Of a DNA stretch of 8,394 nt, positions 1 through 6,237 are shown piece after piece; the stretch's first letter is position 1, and each line of letters begins with the position of its first letter. The stretch comes from Pseudomonadota bacterium (GTDB lineage: Bacteria > Pseudomonadota > Gammaproteobacteria > Burkholderiales > Gallionellaceae). Where the stretch lies: NCBI GenBank assembly GCA_021781695.1, contig JAJXWG010000064.1, positions 1 through 8,394 of the forward strand. Reading direction: 5' to 3'. The notes under the pieces were generated by a model. The model was not told the origin of the DNA and did not search any database. It saw only the letters and a program-made list of their open reading frames with translations. The position numbers and the translations under genes were made by a program.

Positions 1-114
1 CGCTTCCATTTCACGGTCGGACAGGCCGCCGCATAAATGTATGATGCGGTCGGCAAGGGTCGATTTTCCGTGATCGATATGGGCAATGATAGAAAAGTTA
101 CGGATCAGCTGCAT
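1..114 (-). CDS. lepA: Elongation factor 4 (LepA), N-terminal 38 codons, cut by left edge
   Basis: This is the start of the ribosome-associated translational GTPase LepA/EF4, which acts on stalled or mistranslocated ribosomes. The first residues read MQLIRNFSIIAHIDHGKSTL. They contain the G1/P-loop AHIDHGKST (residues 11-19), followed by the LepA-typical CGGLSDREMEA that ends at the window edge. From memory this is nearly the same as the E. coli LepA N-terminus. The ATG at 114-112 is the natural start because family members begin 4-5 residues before IRNFSIIAHIDHG; only a weak GGA lies upstream. The gene lies 114 nt downstream of htrA on the same strand, the usual place for lepA (with lepB beyond it) next to rpoE-mucABCD-type operons. 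The identification is very secure; most of the gene is outside the window. Confidence 0.97.
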   Translation of the reverse strand, partial: MQLIRNFSIIAHIDHGKSTLADRIIHLCGGLSDREMEA

Positions 115-228
115 GAGATTCCAATAAAGACCGCCTGTCCGTCAGTCATCCAGACAGGCATTTTCGCAAAGCGCGGATTCTAGCCGATTTAGGCGTCACA
201 TGCAGAACTGTGATGCAAGAAGGCCTGC
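115..228 (-). other. htrA-lepA intergenic region with an inverted repeat
   Basis: This 114-nt gap holds a perfect 7-bp inverted repeat, GCCTGTC at 133-139 and GACAGGC at 153-159, with a 13-nt loop. On the minus strand it is followed by GGTCTTTATTGG, which is T-rich but not a clean U-run. It could be a weak terminator or attenuator after htrA, or a hairpin in the lepA leader. A TAGAAT box on the minus strand (177-182) resembles a sigma-70 -10 element, but no convincing -35 box lies 16-18 nt upstream. If that promoter is real, the hairpin lies downstream of it, in the lepA 5' leader. Function is unproven. Confidence 0.35.
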
Positions 229-1614
229 TCACCGTCTGTCATCGAGCTTGATCGCCACATAAAAGACCGCATCCTCTCTGCGCACCAGGAGTGCGACATT
301 GCGCCCCTTGGGCAACTGTTTGACGATGTCTTTCAGCTGACTCAACGAACTCAGAGGAACATTGCCCAGCGCCAGCAGCACATCTCCGTGCTGCAGCCCG
401 GATGCGACTGCCGACTGCCCCTTGACGCTTTCCACCAGCAAACCGCCCTTGATCCCCATATCCGCCCGCTGCTCCTGTGTCAGCTCGCTCAACGCGACGC
501 CAAGCCTTGCAATCATCGTGCCGTCCTGGCTGGATGAACGATTGCCCTCTTCTGCCAGCTTGCCGTCCTGTGGCATCTTGGCAACGACCACGGTCACCTG
601 CGTTGCAGCTCCCTTGTGCCACAAATCGACTACCGCTTTGCTGCCAGGTTTGGCTGCAGCAACAAGGCGAGGAAGATCGCTGGAGTTAGTCACAACCTGT
701 CCATCGAACTTGAGGATCACGTCGCTGGCTTCTATGCCGGCCTTGTCGGCAGGCCCGCCCTTCTCGACACTGCTCACCAGTGCGCCGTTGGGCTTTGCAA
801 GGCCGAATGATTCAGCCAGCTGGCGCGTCACTTCCTGTATCGTCACGCCTATGCGGCCGCGCGTCACCACCCCCTTGGTGCGCAGCTGCTCGGCGACCTG
901 TGTGGCGACATCGATCGGTATTGCAAAAGACAAACCCATGGAGCCGCCGGAACGCGTATAGATTTGCGAGTTGATGCCCACCACTTCGCCGTTCATGTTG
1001 AACAGCGGCCCGCCGGAATTGCCCGGGTTGATTGCCGCATCGGTCTGGATGAACGGCACAAAATTATCCTGCGGCAATGATCGCCCTTTGGCGCTGACAA
1101 TGCCTGCCGTGACGCTGTTGTCAAAGCCGAAAGGAGAACCGATCGCAACCACCCACTCGCCCACTTTGAGTTTGCCGGGATCTCCTACAGTCACTTTCGG
1201 CAAGTTGGTCGCATCGATCTTGAGCAAAGCCACATCCGTCCTGCTGTCCACGCCGATGACACGGGCTGAAAATTCACGCTTGTCTGTCAGACGCACCGTG
1301 ATCTTGTCGGCATGATCCACGACATGCGAATTGGTCATGATATAGCCATCCGAACTCAGAATAAATCCGGAGCCCAGCGAATGGGTCTCCTGATCGCGCG
1401 GCTCGAGCGGCGCAAAACGCCTGAAGAACTCAAAAAAGGGATCATCCTCGGGAATGCCGGACACCTCCTGGGATGAGTGCTGGGTGGTGCTGATGTTGAC
1501 CACCGCAGGGCCCTGTTTTTCGACCAGTGCACTGAAATCGGGCAGCTCGCCCGCAAACGCCACCGATACGAATGCCGCAGAGAATAGAATGATGTTGATG
1601 AGCTTTTTCAGCAT
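229..1614 (-). CDS. Periplasmic serine protease of the DegP/HtrA/MucD family
   Basis: A 461-residue S1C-family trypsin-like protease/chaperone that degrades misfolded envelope proteins. The signal peptide is MLKKLINIILFSAAFVSVAFA, with an A-F-A cleavage motif at 19-21. The protease domain (about 25-245) carries the full triad: His97 in TNSHVVD, Asp127 in RTDVALLKI, and Ser200 in GNSGGPLFN. Two PDZ domains follow (about 252-345 and 368-456), so the architecture is DegP/MucD-like and not single-PDZ DegS-like. The reading frame is open further upstream, but the ATG at 1614-1612 is chosen because a perfect AGGAGG (1620-1625) lies 5 nt before it and a clean signal peptide begins there. It is the last stress gene of the rpoE operon, 29 nt after rseC, matching mucD at the end of algU-mucABCD. 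It is probably an effector of the sigma-E response, and by analogy with MucD may also dampen it. Whether to call it degP or mucD cannot be decided here, so no symbol is given. Confidence 0.95.
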   Translation of the reverse strand: MLKKLINIILFSAAFVSVAFAGELPDFSALVEKQGPAVVNISTTQHSSQEVSGIPEDDPFFEFFRRFAPLEPRDQETHSLGSGFILSSDGYIMTNSHVVDHADKITVRLTDKREFSARVIGVDSRTDVALLKIDATNLPKVTVGDPGKLKVGEWVVAIGSPFGFDNSVTAGIVSAKGRSLPQDNFVPFIQTDAAINPGNSGGPLFNMNGEVVGINSQIYTRSGGSMGLSFAIPIDVATQVAEQLRTKGVVTRGRIGVTIQEVTRQLAESFGLAKPNGALVSSVEKGGPADKAGIEASDVILKFDGQVVTNSSDLPRLVAAAKPGSKAVVDLWHKGAATQVTVVVAKMPQDGKLAEEGNRSSSQDGTMIARLGVALSELTQEQRADMGIKGGLLVESVKGQSAVASGLQHGDVLLALGNVPLSSLSQLKDIVKQLPKGRNVALLVRREDAVFYVAIKLDDRR

Positions 1615-1619
1615 GCATG

Positions 1620-1625
1620 CCTCCT
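1620..1625 (-). promoter_or_regulatory. Perfect Shine-Dalgarno AGGAGG of the htrA-type protease
   Basis: AGGAGG on the minus strand lies 5 nt before the ATG at 1614-1612. It fixes the protease start and excludes the longer in-frame extension, which would overlap the rseC coding region and bury the signal peptide. It is the strongest ribosome-binding site seen in the left block, suggesting that the terminal protease is translated independently and efficiently, unlike the overlapping genes before it. Confidence 0.85.
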
Positions 1626-1643
1626 CGTAGTAAAAAAACCGAT

Positions 1644-2057
1644 CTATTCGCGCACCAGCCTTGCAATATAGGGTTGTTTGCGGCGGCTGCGCACCGACAG
1701 CCATCTCGCCAGCGCAAATCCGATCACAAGTCCTGACAGCGCGCCGGCAACGGCATGTGCATCGCTTTCTCCCGCCAGTGCGGCGCCTGAAAACAGAAAT
1801 ACCAGAGGCAGCAGATAAACCAGACCGACGCCGCGCAACACAGCGCCATCAGGCACGCAGACGATCACCTCATCCCCCACGCTGGCATGAATACGATTGT
1901 CCACCTTGAAGTGGCGAGGCTTGCTGCAAAACAACTGTGTCAGTTTTTTCGAACCGCAGCCCTTGCCATCGCAGGCCGAACAGCCGCTACCGCCGCTGCC
2001 CACGACCTCGGCAGTAAAAGTATCAGACTGCACCACTACTGCTCTTGACTCCAGCAT
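1644..2057 (-). CDS. rseC: RseC/MucC-family inner-membrane protein
   Basis: A 137-residue protein of the RseC family. In E. coli RseC sits in the sigma-E operon and has been linked to redox handling of SoxR; the MucC role in Pseudomonas is loosely defined. The N-terminal part (1-70) has a cysteine cluster C26-x2-C29-x4-C34-x9-C44, with a further Cys67, in the context GCSACDGKGCG. Two hydrophobic segments follow (about 75-95, VGLVYLLPLVFLF; and about 103-120, VAGALSGLVIGFALA), then a basic tail SVRSRRK. This hairpin-in-membrane layout matches the family. The ATG at 2057-2055 overlaps the rseB stop in TAATG, indicating translational coupling; upstream there is only a weak GGA. The gene ends with TAG 29 nt before htrA. 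The family call is firm, but the biochemical role is uncertain even in model organisms. The cysteines suggest metal or Fe-S binding or thiol chemistry, which is inference. Confidence 0.9.
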   Translation of the reverse strand: MLESRAVVVQSDTFTAEVVGSGGSGCSACDGKGCGSKKLTQLFCSKPRHFKVDNRIHASVGDEVIVCVPDGAVLRGVGLVYLLPLVFLFSGAALAGESDAHAVAGALSGLVIGFALARWLSVRSRRKQPYIARLVRE

Positions 2058-3013
2058 TATTTTCCGTTGTATCTTATCGAATTGAGAACCTGTATCACCG
2101 TGATGGGCGGAACCTCGCCAACCACATGGTACACATGATTGTCCACGACCTTGTGATAAAGATTGAGTGCACCCCGGCTGGACAAACCCTCGTTTTCATC
2201 TTCGCCCGGGCCAAATGGCTCCACAAAAACGGATATCGCACTCAATCCGTCAGAAAACACGAGTTGCGTCACCGGCGCATGATTGCCATGCATGGGGCGC
2301 ACCAACTCCGTTGTTTTCTTGAAACCGGCAGGCAGCGCATCCACCACCCAGCCGCTGTTCACAACAGCTACAACATTGCTCGAGTCCTGCTGGCTCATTC
2401 CAGGCAGGTTTTTGACCTCGCCGGAATTAACCCAGGCCCTGTCCGCATCCTTGCCCACTTTCAACTCGGTAAAGGCATATTGTTCCACGATCTGGTTCTT
2501 GTCATTCAGCACGGCAGACTTGAGCAGCAATCCGGTATTCATATCCACCCAGATTTTGCGCGAATAGCGCAGTTTGTCCCTCGGGTGAAACAGCAATACC
2601 CTGGTTTCATATCCTGCCACCCTATCCGTGCCCAGCTCCTTGACATTGTAATTTTCGCTCAATGCAGACAACTGATCAGGCAGCAACATGGGGAACTTGC
2701 CTTTTCCCTGCTGGCTTTCCACCTGCACCATCTGATGCTGCCTGTAACACCAGACCTGTCCATGATGGCGGATGATTTCACGCTTGGGCCCATCAAGGCT
2801 CTCGAGTTTTTCATACTCGCCATTCGCATCAACGATATGGAAAATTCTCGATGTCTCGACATGATTGCCATACTGGTAAACGAAGATGCCGCTGTAATCC
2901 GTCTGATGGCCTGCAAATGCAATGGTTTTAAGCAAGTCGAGTGTCGACTGCCCGCCGGCTGCGCTGACATTGAAAGTCAGCAGCAAGCCGCAAAATCCAA
3001 CCCATGCCTTCAT
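2057..3013 (-). CDS. rseB: RseB/MucB periplasmic regulator of the anti-sigma factor
   Basis: A 318-residue exported protein that by family binds the periplasmic part of RseA/MucA, shields it from proteolysis, and releases it on sensing off-pathway lipopolysaccharide or lipoprotein. The signal peptide begins MKAWVGFCGLLLTFNVSA, with likely cleavage after residue 18. The N-terminal lipoprotein-carrier-like domain (about 22-195) contains the family-typical YSGIFVYQYG (40-49). This is followed by residues in the style of ESLDGPKREIIRHHGQVWCY and by WVDMNTGLLLKS. The smaller C-terminal MucB/RseB domain (about 215-315) includes the family-typical LVFSDGLSAISVFVEP and ends in a VPPITVIQVLNSIRY stretch. 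Length matches E. coli RseB. The ATG at 3013 overlaps the rseA stop (ATGA), and GGAGG lies about 10 nt upstream. Co-translation with rseA makes sense because the two products bind each other. Confidence 0.94.
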   Translation of the reverse strand: MKAWVGFCGLLLTFNVSAAGGQSTLDLLKTIAFAGHQTDYSGIFVYQYGNHVETSRIFHIVDANGEYEKLESLDGPKREIIRHHGQVWCYRQHQMVQVESQQGKGKFPMLLPDQLSALSENYNVKELGTDRVAGYETRVLLFHPRDKLRYSRKIWVDMNTGLLLKSAVLNDKNQIVEQYAFTELKVGKDADRAWVNSGEVKNLPGMSQQDSSNVVAVVNSGWVVDALPAGFKKTTELVRPMHGNHAPVTQLVFSDGLSAISVFVEPFGPGEDENEGLSSRGALNLYHKVVDNHVYHVVGEVPPITVIQVLNSIRYNGK

Positions 3014-3510
3014 TGAGACTTTTCCTCCGGGCTATAGGTGACCGTGTGTATATAGGAGGCGCCGCCATTCATGTCGTTGCTGGGAGAAAATTCCTGATGA
3101 GCCATCAGGTAATCGTTGGCTGCAGGCTGTATCTGCAGGTTGACCGGGCGCATGTTCGCTTGCTGCATCGCCAGTTGCGGCGCTGTCTCGGGGCTGATCT
3201 GCATCGTCATCCAGGCGACCATGCTGACCGCCATCAGCGATGCTGCAGCGGAAAGCGCAAATACCCGCGCCTTCTGTTTCAACGCCCGGCTGCGCGGCGC
3301 CAGCACAGTCGCCTCATTGCGCAATCGCTCGCTGATGCGCGCAGTCATGTCGCGATGTATGGAATCAGGCTGGCGCAGCACATCACCTATCAGGTGATAA
3401 ATGGCCCAGTCGCCGCATATATCCGGATCGCGCTTGATTTGACCAAAAAGGATGTCCGCCTCATCCTCGAACAGTTCGCCATCCATCAGTGCCGAGATTT
3501 CATGTTTCAT
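3010..3510 (-). CDS. rseA: Anti-sigma-E factor RseA/MucA-type
   Basis: A 166-residue single-span membrane protein that holds sigma-E inactive at the inner membrane until its periplasmic part is cleaved (by DegS then RseP in E. coli; those genes are not in this window). The cytoplasmic anti-sigma domain (about 1-70) starts MKHEISALMDGELFEDEAD and contains the characteristic WAIYHLIGDVLRQ (35-47). One transmembrane helix lies at about 83-103 (FALSAAASLMAVSMVAWM), preceded by basic residues (RSRALKQKAR), giving an N-in/C-out topology. The periplasmic tail (104-166) is Gln/Met/Asn-rich and poorly conserved. The chosen start is ATG 3510, because AGGTGG (3516-3521) lies 5 nt upstream and the start falls 2 nt after the rpoE stop; GTG codons in frame at 3519 and 3516 lie inside that Shine-Dalgarno/stop region. 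The gene ends in an ATGA overlap with rseB. Identity is firm from context and domain pattern. Confidence 0.93.
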   Translation of the reverse strand: MKHEISALMDGELFEDEADILFGQIKRDPDICGDWAIYHLIGDVLRQPDSIHRDMTARISERLRNEATVLAPRSRALKQKARVFALSAAASLMAVSMVAWMTMQISPETAPQLAMQQANMRPVNLQIQPAANDYLMAHQEFSPSNDMNGGASYIHTVTYSPEEKSQ

Positions 3511-3512
3511 TT

Positions 3513-4112
3513 TCACCACCTATTGCCTTGACTTGTTTCCAACAACGGGCGCAATTTTTCCGCGACCGCTTCTCGCGCCCTGAAAATTCTCGATCGCACC
3601 GTGCCGACAGGGCAGTTCATCACGCTTGCGATTTCCTCATAACTCAAACCTTCAATCTCCCGCAGCGTCAAAGCGCTGCGCAAATCCTCCGGCAACTGCT
3701 GCAAAGCCATCTGCACGGTGTTGACAACCTGTTTGCTCATGAGTTCATTTTCAGGCGTACTGACTTCATGCAAAAGCCCGGCTTCTTCGAAAGACTCCGC
3801 TTCTTCTGTGTCAAAAGGGGTGCTTGAAGGAGGCAGCCGCTTGCTGGCCAGCAGGTAATTTTTGGCTGTATTGATGCCGATGCGATAAAGCCAGGTATAA
3901 AACGCGCTGTCGCCACGGAATCCCGGCAGCGCGCGGTATGCCTTGACAAAGGCTTCCTGTGTCACGTCTTCCGCCTCGGACGGATTGCGCACAAAACGTG
4001 AGATCAGCCGCCCCAGTTTGCGCTGATATTTTGCAACCAGAAGATCGAAAGCGTGCTTATCCCCCCGCTGCACGCGCTCTACCAACTGCTGGTCTACTTC
4101 CCTGTCACCCAT
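3513..4112 (-). CDS. rpoE: RNA polymerase sigma factor RpoE (sigma-E/AlgU, ECF family)
   Basis: A 199-residue ECF sigma factor directing transcription of envelope-stress genes. Region 2 (about 22-92) includes DLLVAKYQRKL, EDVTQEAFVKAYRAL (48-62), and FRGDSAFYTWLYRI (65-78), followed by NTAKNYL. Region 4 (about 128-185) includes LPEDLRSALTLREIEGLSYE, with its helix-turn-helix around 157-182, and CPVGTVRSRIFRAREA (167-182). From memory it is strongly similar to E. coli RpoE (191 aa) and Pseudomonas AlgU (193 aa), and the start MGDREVDQQLVERVQRGD aligns with theirs. The frame stays open upstream to an ATG at 4226, but those 38 extra residues have no counterpart in the family, so the ATG at 4112 is preferred even though only a modest CGGAAT precedes it. 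It is the first gene of the operon, with nadB divergent upstream. In relatives the operon is autoregulated by sigma-E; I could not find a clear sigma-E promoter (GGAACTT/TCTGA-like) in the leader. Confidence 0.96.
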   Translation of the reverse strand: MGDREVDQQLVERVQRGDKHAFDLLVAKYQRKLGRLISRFVRNPSEAEDVTQEAFVKAYRALPGFRGDSAFYTWLYRIGINTAKNYLLASKRLPPSSTPFDTEEAESFEEAGLLHEVSTPENELMSKQVVNTVQMALQQLPEDLRSALTLREIEGLSYEEIASVMNCPVGTVRSRIFRAREAVAEKLRPLLETSQGNRW

Positions 4113-4144
4113 CCGTATTCCGATTAAAATTCGTCGCAGCGCGA

Positions 4145-4174
4145 AGTATAACCCCTGCCAGCCCACTTCGTCAG
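4145..4174 (-). promoter_or_regulatory. Candidate sigma-70-like promoter for rpoE
   Basis: On the minus strand, TATACT (4150-4145, five of six matches to TATAAT) is preceded 18 nt upstream by CTGACG (4174-4169, four of six matches to TTGACA). Transcription would start near 4138, giving a leader of about 25 nt before the rpoE ATG. The match is only moderate and spacing is at the long end. A separate sigma-E-dependent start upstream is expected from the family but was not seen. Confidence 0.35.
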
Positions 4175-4225
4175 CGTTCCATGCGATGAATTCATCAGGT
4201 GCTGAACTCCAGGCCTTATACAACA

Positions 4226-4234
4226 TGGTATAGT
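4226..4234 (+). promoter_or_regulatory. Candidate extended -10 promoter for nadB
   Basis: TGGTATAGT on the plus strand fits an extended -10 element (TGn followed by TATAGT, five of six matches to TATAAT). No good -35 box lies 17 nt upstream (ACTCCA), which is acceptable for extended -10 promoters. Transcription would begin near 4241, about 23 nt before the proposed nadB start. Confidence 0.4.
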
Positions 4235-4263
4235 TCGCCCATTGCTATCAAGCGAGAAACCAA

Positions 4264-5844
4264 TTGCTGCAATTTGACACCTTGATTATCGGCAGCGGCC
4301 TGGCAGGCCTGACCCTGGCGCTCAAACTTGCTGACCAGCAAAAAATCGGACTGATCACCAAAAAAGCCTTGCTGGACGGTGCGAGCAGTTGGGCACAAGG
4401 CGGCATCGCCGCTGTCCTGTCCGGGGACGACACCCCCGATGCGCACATTCACGACACGCTGATCGCAGGCGCCGGACTTTGCGATGAAACCGCCACCCGC
4501 TTCGTCGTAGAACACGGAAAACAGGCGATAGACTGGCTGGTTTCCCAGGGCGTTCCGTTCACTGAAGACAGCACCAGCGACACCGGCTATCACTTGACGC
4601 GTGAAGGTGGTCACGACAGGCGGCGCATCATCCATGCCGCCGACGCCACCGGCCTTGCGGTGCAGAAGACCCTCTCTGACAAGGTGTTGAATCACCCCAA
4701 CATCACTCTGCTGGAAGGATACATGTCGGTTGATCTGATCACCGGAAAAAAGCTCGGGCTAGCCGACAAGCGCTGTTATGGCGTGTATGCGTTGGATACA
4801 AAAACCGACGAGGTGGTCACCATTGCCGCACAGCACACCATTTTGGCCACAGGCGGCAGCGGCAAGGTTTATCTTTACACCACCAATCCGGACACCTCGA
4901 CTGGCGACGGCATCGCAATGGCATGGCGTGCCGGTTGTCGCGTGGCCAACATGGAATTCATACAGTTTCATCCTACCTGCCTTTATCACCCGCATGCCAA
5001 ATCTTTCCTGATCAGCGAAGCCGTGCGCGGCGAAGGAGGGATACTCAAATTGCCTGACGGGACGCGATTCATGCCGTCCCACGACGAGCGCGCTGAACTT
5101 GCGCCGCGCGATGTCGTAGCCAGGGCCATAGACTACGAAATGAAAAAGGGCGGCCTGGATTGCGTCTATCTGGACATTTCACATCAGTCCGTCGAGTTTC
5201 TCCAGGAGCATTTCCCGAACATCTTCGCCCGCTGCTTAACGCTGGGCATCAACATCAGCCAGGAACCCATCCCCGTCGTGCCGGCCGCTCACTACACCTG
5301 CGGCGGCGTGGTGGCGGATCTTGCTGCGCGCACCGACGTCAAGAACCTCTACGCCATCGGTGAAACCGCATACAGCGGACTGCACGGCGCAAACCGCCTG
5401 GCCAGCAATTCATTGCTTGAGTGCCTGGTCTTTGCAGATGCGGCAGCGCGTGACATTCTAAGCCAGCCGCGCGAAGCGTGCCGCACGCTGCCGGCCTGGG
5501 ATGACAGCCGGGTAACCGATGCCGACGAACAGGTCGTGATCGCGCATAACTGGGCGGAGCTGCGTCATTTCATGTGGGACTATGTGGGCATCGTGCGCAC
5601 CAACAAGCGGCTGCAGCGCGCCATGCACCGCGTCCAGCTGCTGCAACATGAGATCGATGAATACTATGCACATTTCCATGTCAGCTCGGATCTGCTCGAA
5701 TTGCGCAACCTGGTAACCAATGCAGACCTGATCGTGAAAAGCGCGCTGTCACGCCACGAGAGCCGCGGCTTACATTACAGCCTGGACTATCCCCACACAA
5801 TGGACAATCCCGAGCCCACCCTCCTGGTTCCGCGCAATTACTGA
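4264..5844 (+). CDS. nadB: L-aspartate oxidase NadB
   Basis: A 526-residue cytoplasmic FAD enzyme that oxidises L-aspartate to iminoaspartate, which NadA condenses with dihydroxyacetone phosphate to quinolinate in de novo NAD synthesis. It can use oxygen or fumarate as electron acceptor. Visible motifs are the FAD Rossmann signature IIGSGLAG (8-15), SSWAQGGIAAVL (41-52), YHLTREGGH (109-117), a second FAD stretch ATGGSGKVY (195-203), and HGANRLASNSLLECLVF (374-390). Active-site residues known from E. coli NadB (Glu121, His244, Arg290, His351, Arg386) map to Glu114, His236, Arg282, His343 and Arg378, all present. The C-terminal helical domain includes HNWAELRHFMWDYVGIVRT. Length matches the family (about 530-540). 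The start appears to be TTG at 4264: an in-frame stop lies at 4231 with no ATG between, and GCGAG precedes it. It is transcribed away from rpoE and ends in a 7-nt tail-to-tail overlap with ygfX. Confidence 0.97.
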   Translation: MLQFDTLIIGSGLAGLTLALKLADQQKIGLITKKALLDGASSWAQGGIAAVLSGDDTPDAHIHDTLIAGAGLCDETATRFVVEHGKQAIDWLVSQGVPFTEDSTSDTGYHLTREGGHDRRRIIHAADATGLAVQKTLSDKVLNHPNITLLEGYMSVDLITGKKLGLADKRCYGVYALDTKTDEVVTIAAQHTILATGGSGKVYLYTTNPDTSTGDGIAMAWRAGCRVANMEFIQFHPTCLYHPHAKSFLISEAVRGEGGILKLPDGTRFMPSHDERAELAPRDVVARAIDYEMKKGGLDCVYLDISHQSVEFLQEHFPNIFARCLTLGINISQEPIPVVPAAHYTCGGVVADLAARTDVKNLYAIGETAYSGLHGANRLASNSLLECLVFADAAARDILSQPREACRTLPAWDDSRVTDADEQVVIAHNWAELRHFMWDYVGIVRTNKRLQRAMHRVQLLQHEIDEYYAHFHVSSDLLELRNLVTNADLIVKSALSRHESRGLHYSLDYPHTMDNPEPTLLVPRNY

Positions 5845-6236
5845 GCGTATTTGAGACGTATGCGAAGCTCCCGGTGCGCGTCTTTTTGCAGCGCATCCTT
5901 GAAGATCATCTGGCAGACAGGCAGTCTTGCGCCGTCCAGTTTTGCGCACAGCACGACGCAAAATGGGATCACGACTGACCTGTCCAGAACCGTACCCATA
6001 GCTTCAAAACCCGCCCTTGTCATGATGCGCAAGCGCCCCTGCTCCAGGGAAAAGTTCTGCCAGCTGGCATGCATGTACTGATGCCATTGATGCAGCAGGC
6101 TGACTGCAATCAGCAGCACCAGACAGATGCGCGCCCAAGCAGGAAGGTTGGTCAGGAAAATCGTGATTGCTGCAGCCAGATGCACGGCAAGCAGCATCAG
6201 CGCATAGGTTCTGGATGGCTTGAGTGCGAACAGCAT
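5838..6236 (-). CDS. ygfX: YgfX-family small inner-membrane protein
   Basis: A 132-residue protein matching the YgfX (CptA) family in length and layout. It has a short lead MLFALKPSRT, two closely spaced hydrophobic helices (about 12-29, ALMLLAVHLAAAITIFL; and about 33-50), then a soluble C-terminal part with strand-like segments (LEQGRLRIM, LDRSVVIPFCVVLCA, RELRIRL). In E. coli YgfX has been reported as a membrane toxin affecting FtsZ/MreB and pairs with sdhE, but its toxin role is debated; no sdhE-like gene is visible here. The start is taken at ATG 6236, one nt after the kinase stop (TGA-A-ATG) with no clear Shine-Dalgarno, so translation probably relies on reinitiation. An in-frame TTG at 6257 would add 7 residues and overlap the kinase. 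The KPSR motif near the N-terminus favours the shorter form. The 3' end overlaps nadB by 7 nt. The family call is by pattern recognition and fairly confident; the function is not established. Confidence 0.75.
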   Translation of the reverse strand: MLFALKPSRTYALMLLAVHLAAAITIFLTNLPAWARICLVLLIAVSLLHQWHQYMHASWQNFSLEQGRLRIMTRAGFEAMGTVLDRSVVIPFCVVLCAKLDGARLPVCQMIFKDALQKDAHRELRIRLKYAQ

Positions 6237-6237
6237 T

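Larger units (their letters stand above)
4113..4263. promoter_or_regulatory. Divergent rpoE-nadB control region
   Basis: This 151-nt gap must carry the start signals for both rpoE (minus) and nadB (plus); rpoE-nadB divergence is a conserved arrangement in proteobacteria. Candidate sigma-70-like elements for each direction are listed separately. On the minus strand the leader also contains a 23-codon open frame (4195-4124) that stops 11 nt before the rpoE ATG, and an in-frame extension of rpoE to 4226. No convincing sigma-E promoter or operator palindrome was recognised by eye. Confidence 0.6.

Noticed and set aside
362..961. A 199-codon plus-strand open frame antisense to the protease gene
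   Set aside because: Low-complexity Ser/Pro/Ala/Thr composition mirroring the PDZ region on the other strand; no start signal or family resemblance.
1627..1643. A run of seven T on the minus strand between rseC and the protease as a terminator
   Set aside because: No GC-rich stem precedes the T-run, and the genes on either side belong to one conserved operon.
2045..3016. A 323-codon open frame on the plus strand covering all of rseB
   Set aside because: It lies exactly antisense to a clearly recognised gene, has a His/Gln/Arg-rich composition typical of an antisense shadow, and matches no family I know.
4113..4226. N-terminal extension of RpoE by 38 residues
   Set aside because: No counterpart in RpoE/AlgU proteins, no Shine-Dalgarno before the ATG at 4226, and it would cover the candidate promoter; the start at 4112 aligns with the family.
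4216..4695. A 159-codon minus-strand open frame running from the nadB 5' end into the rpoE-nadB gap
   Set aside because: It is antisense to the conserved FAD-binding region of nadB and shows no recognisable domain.
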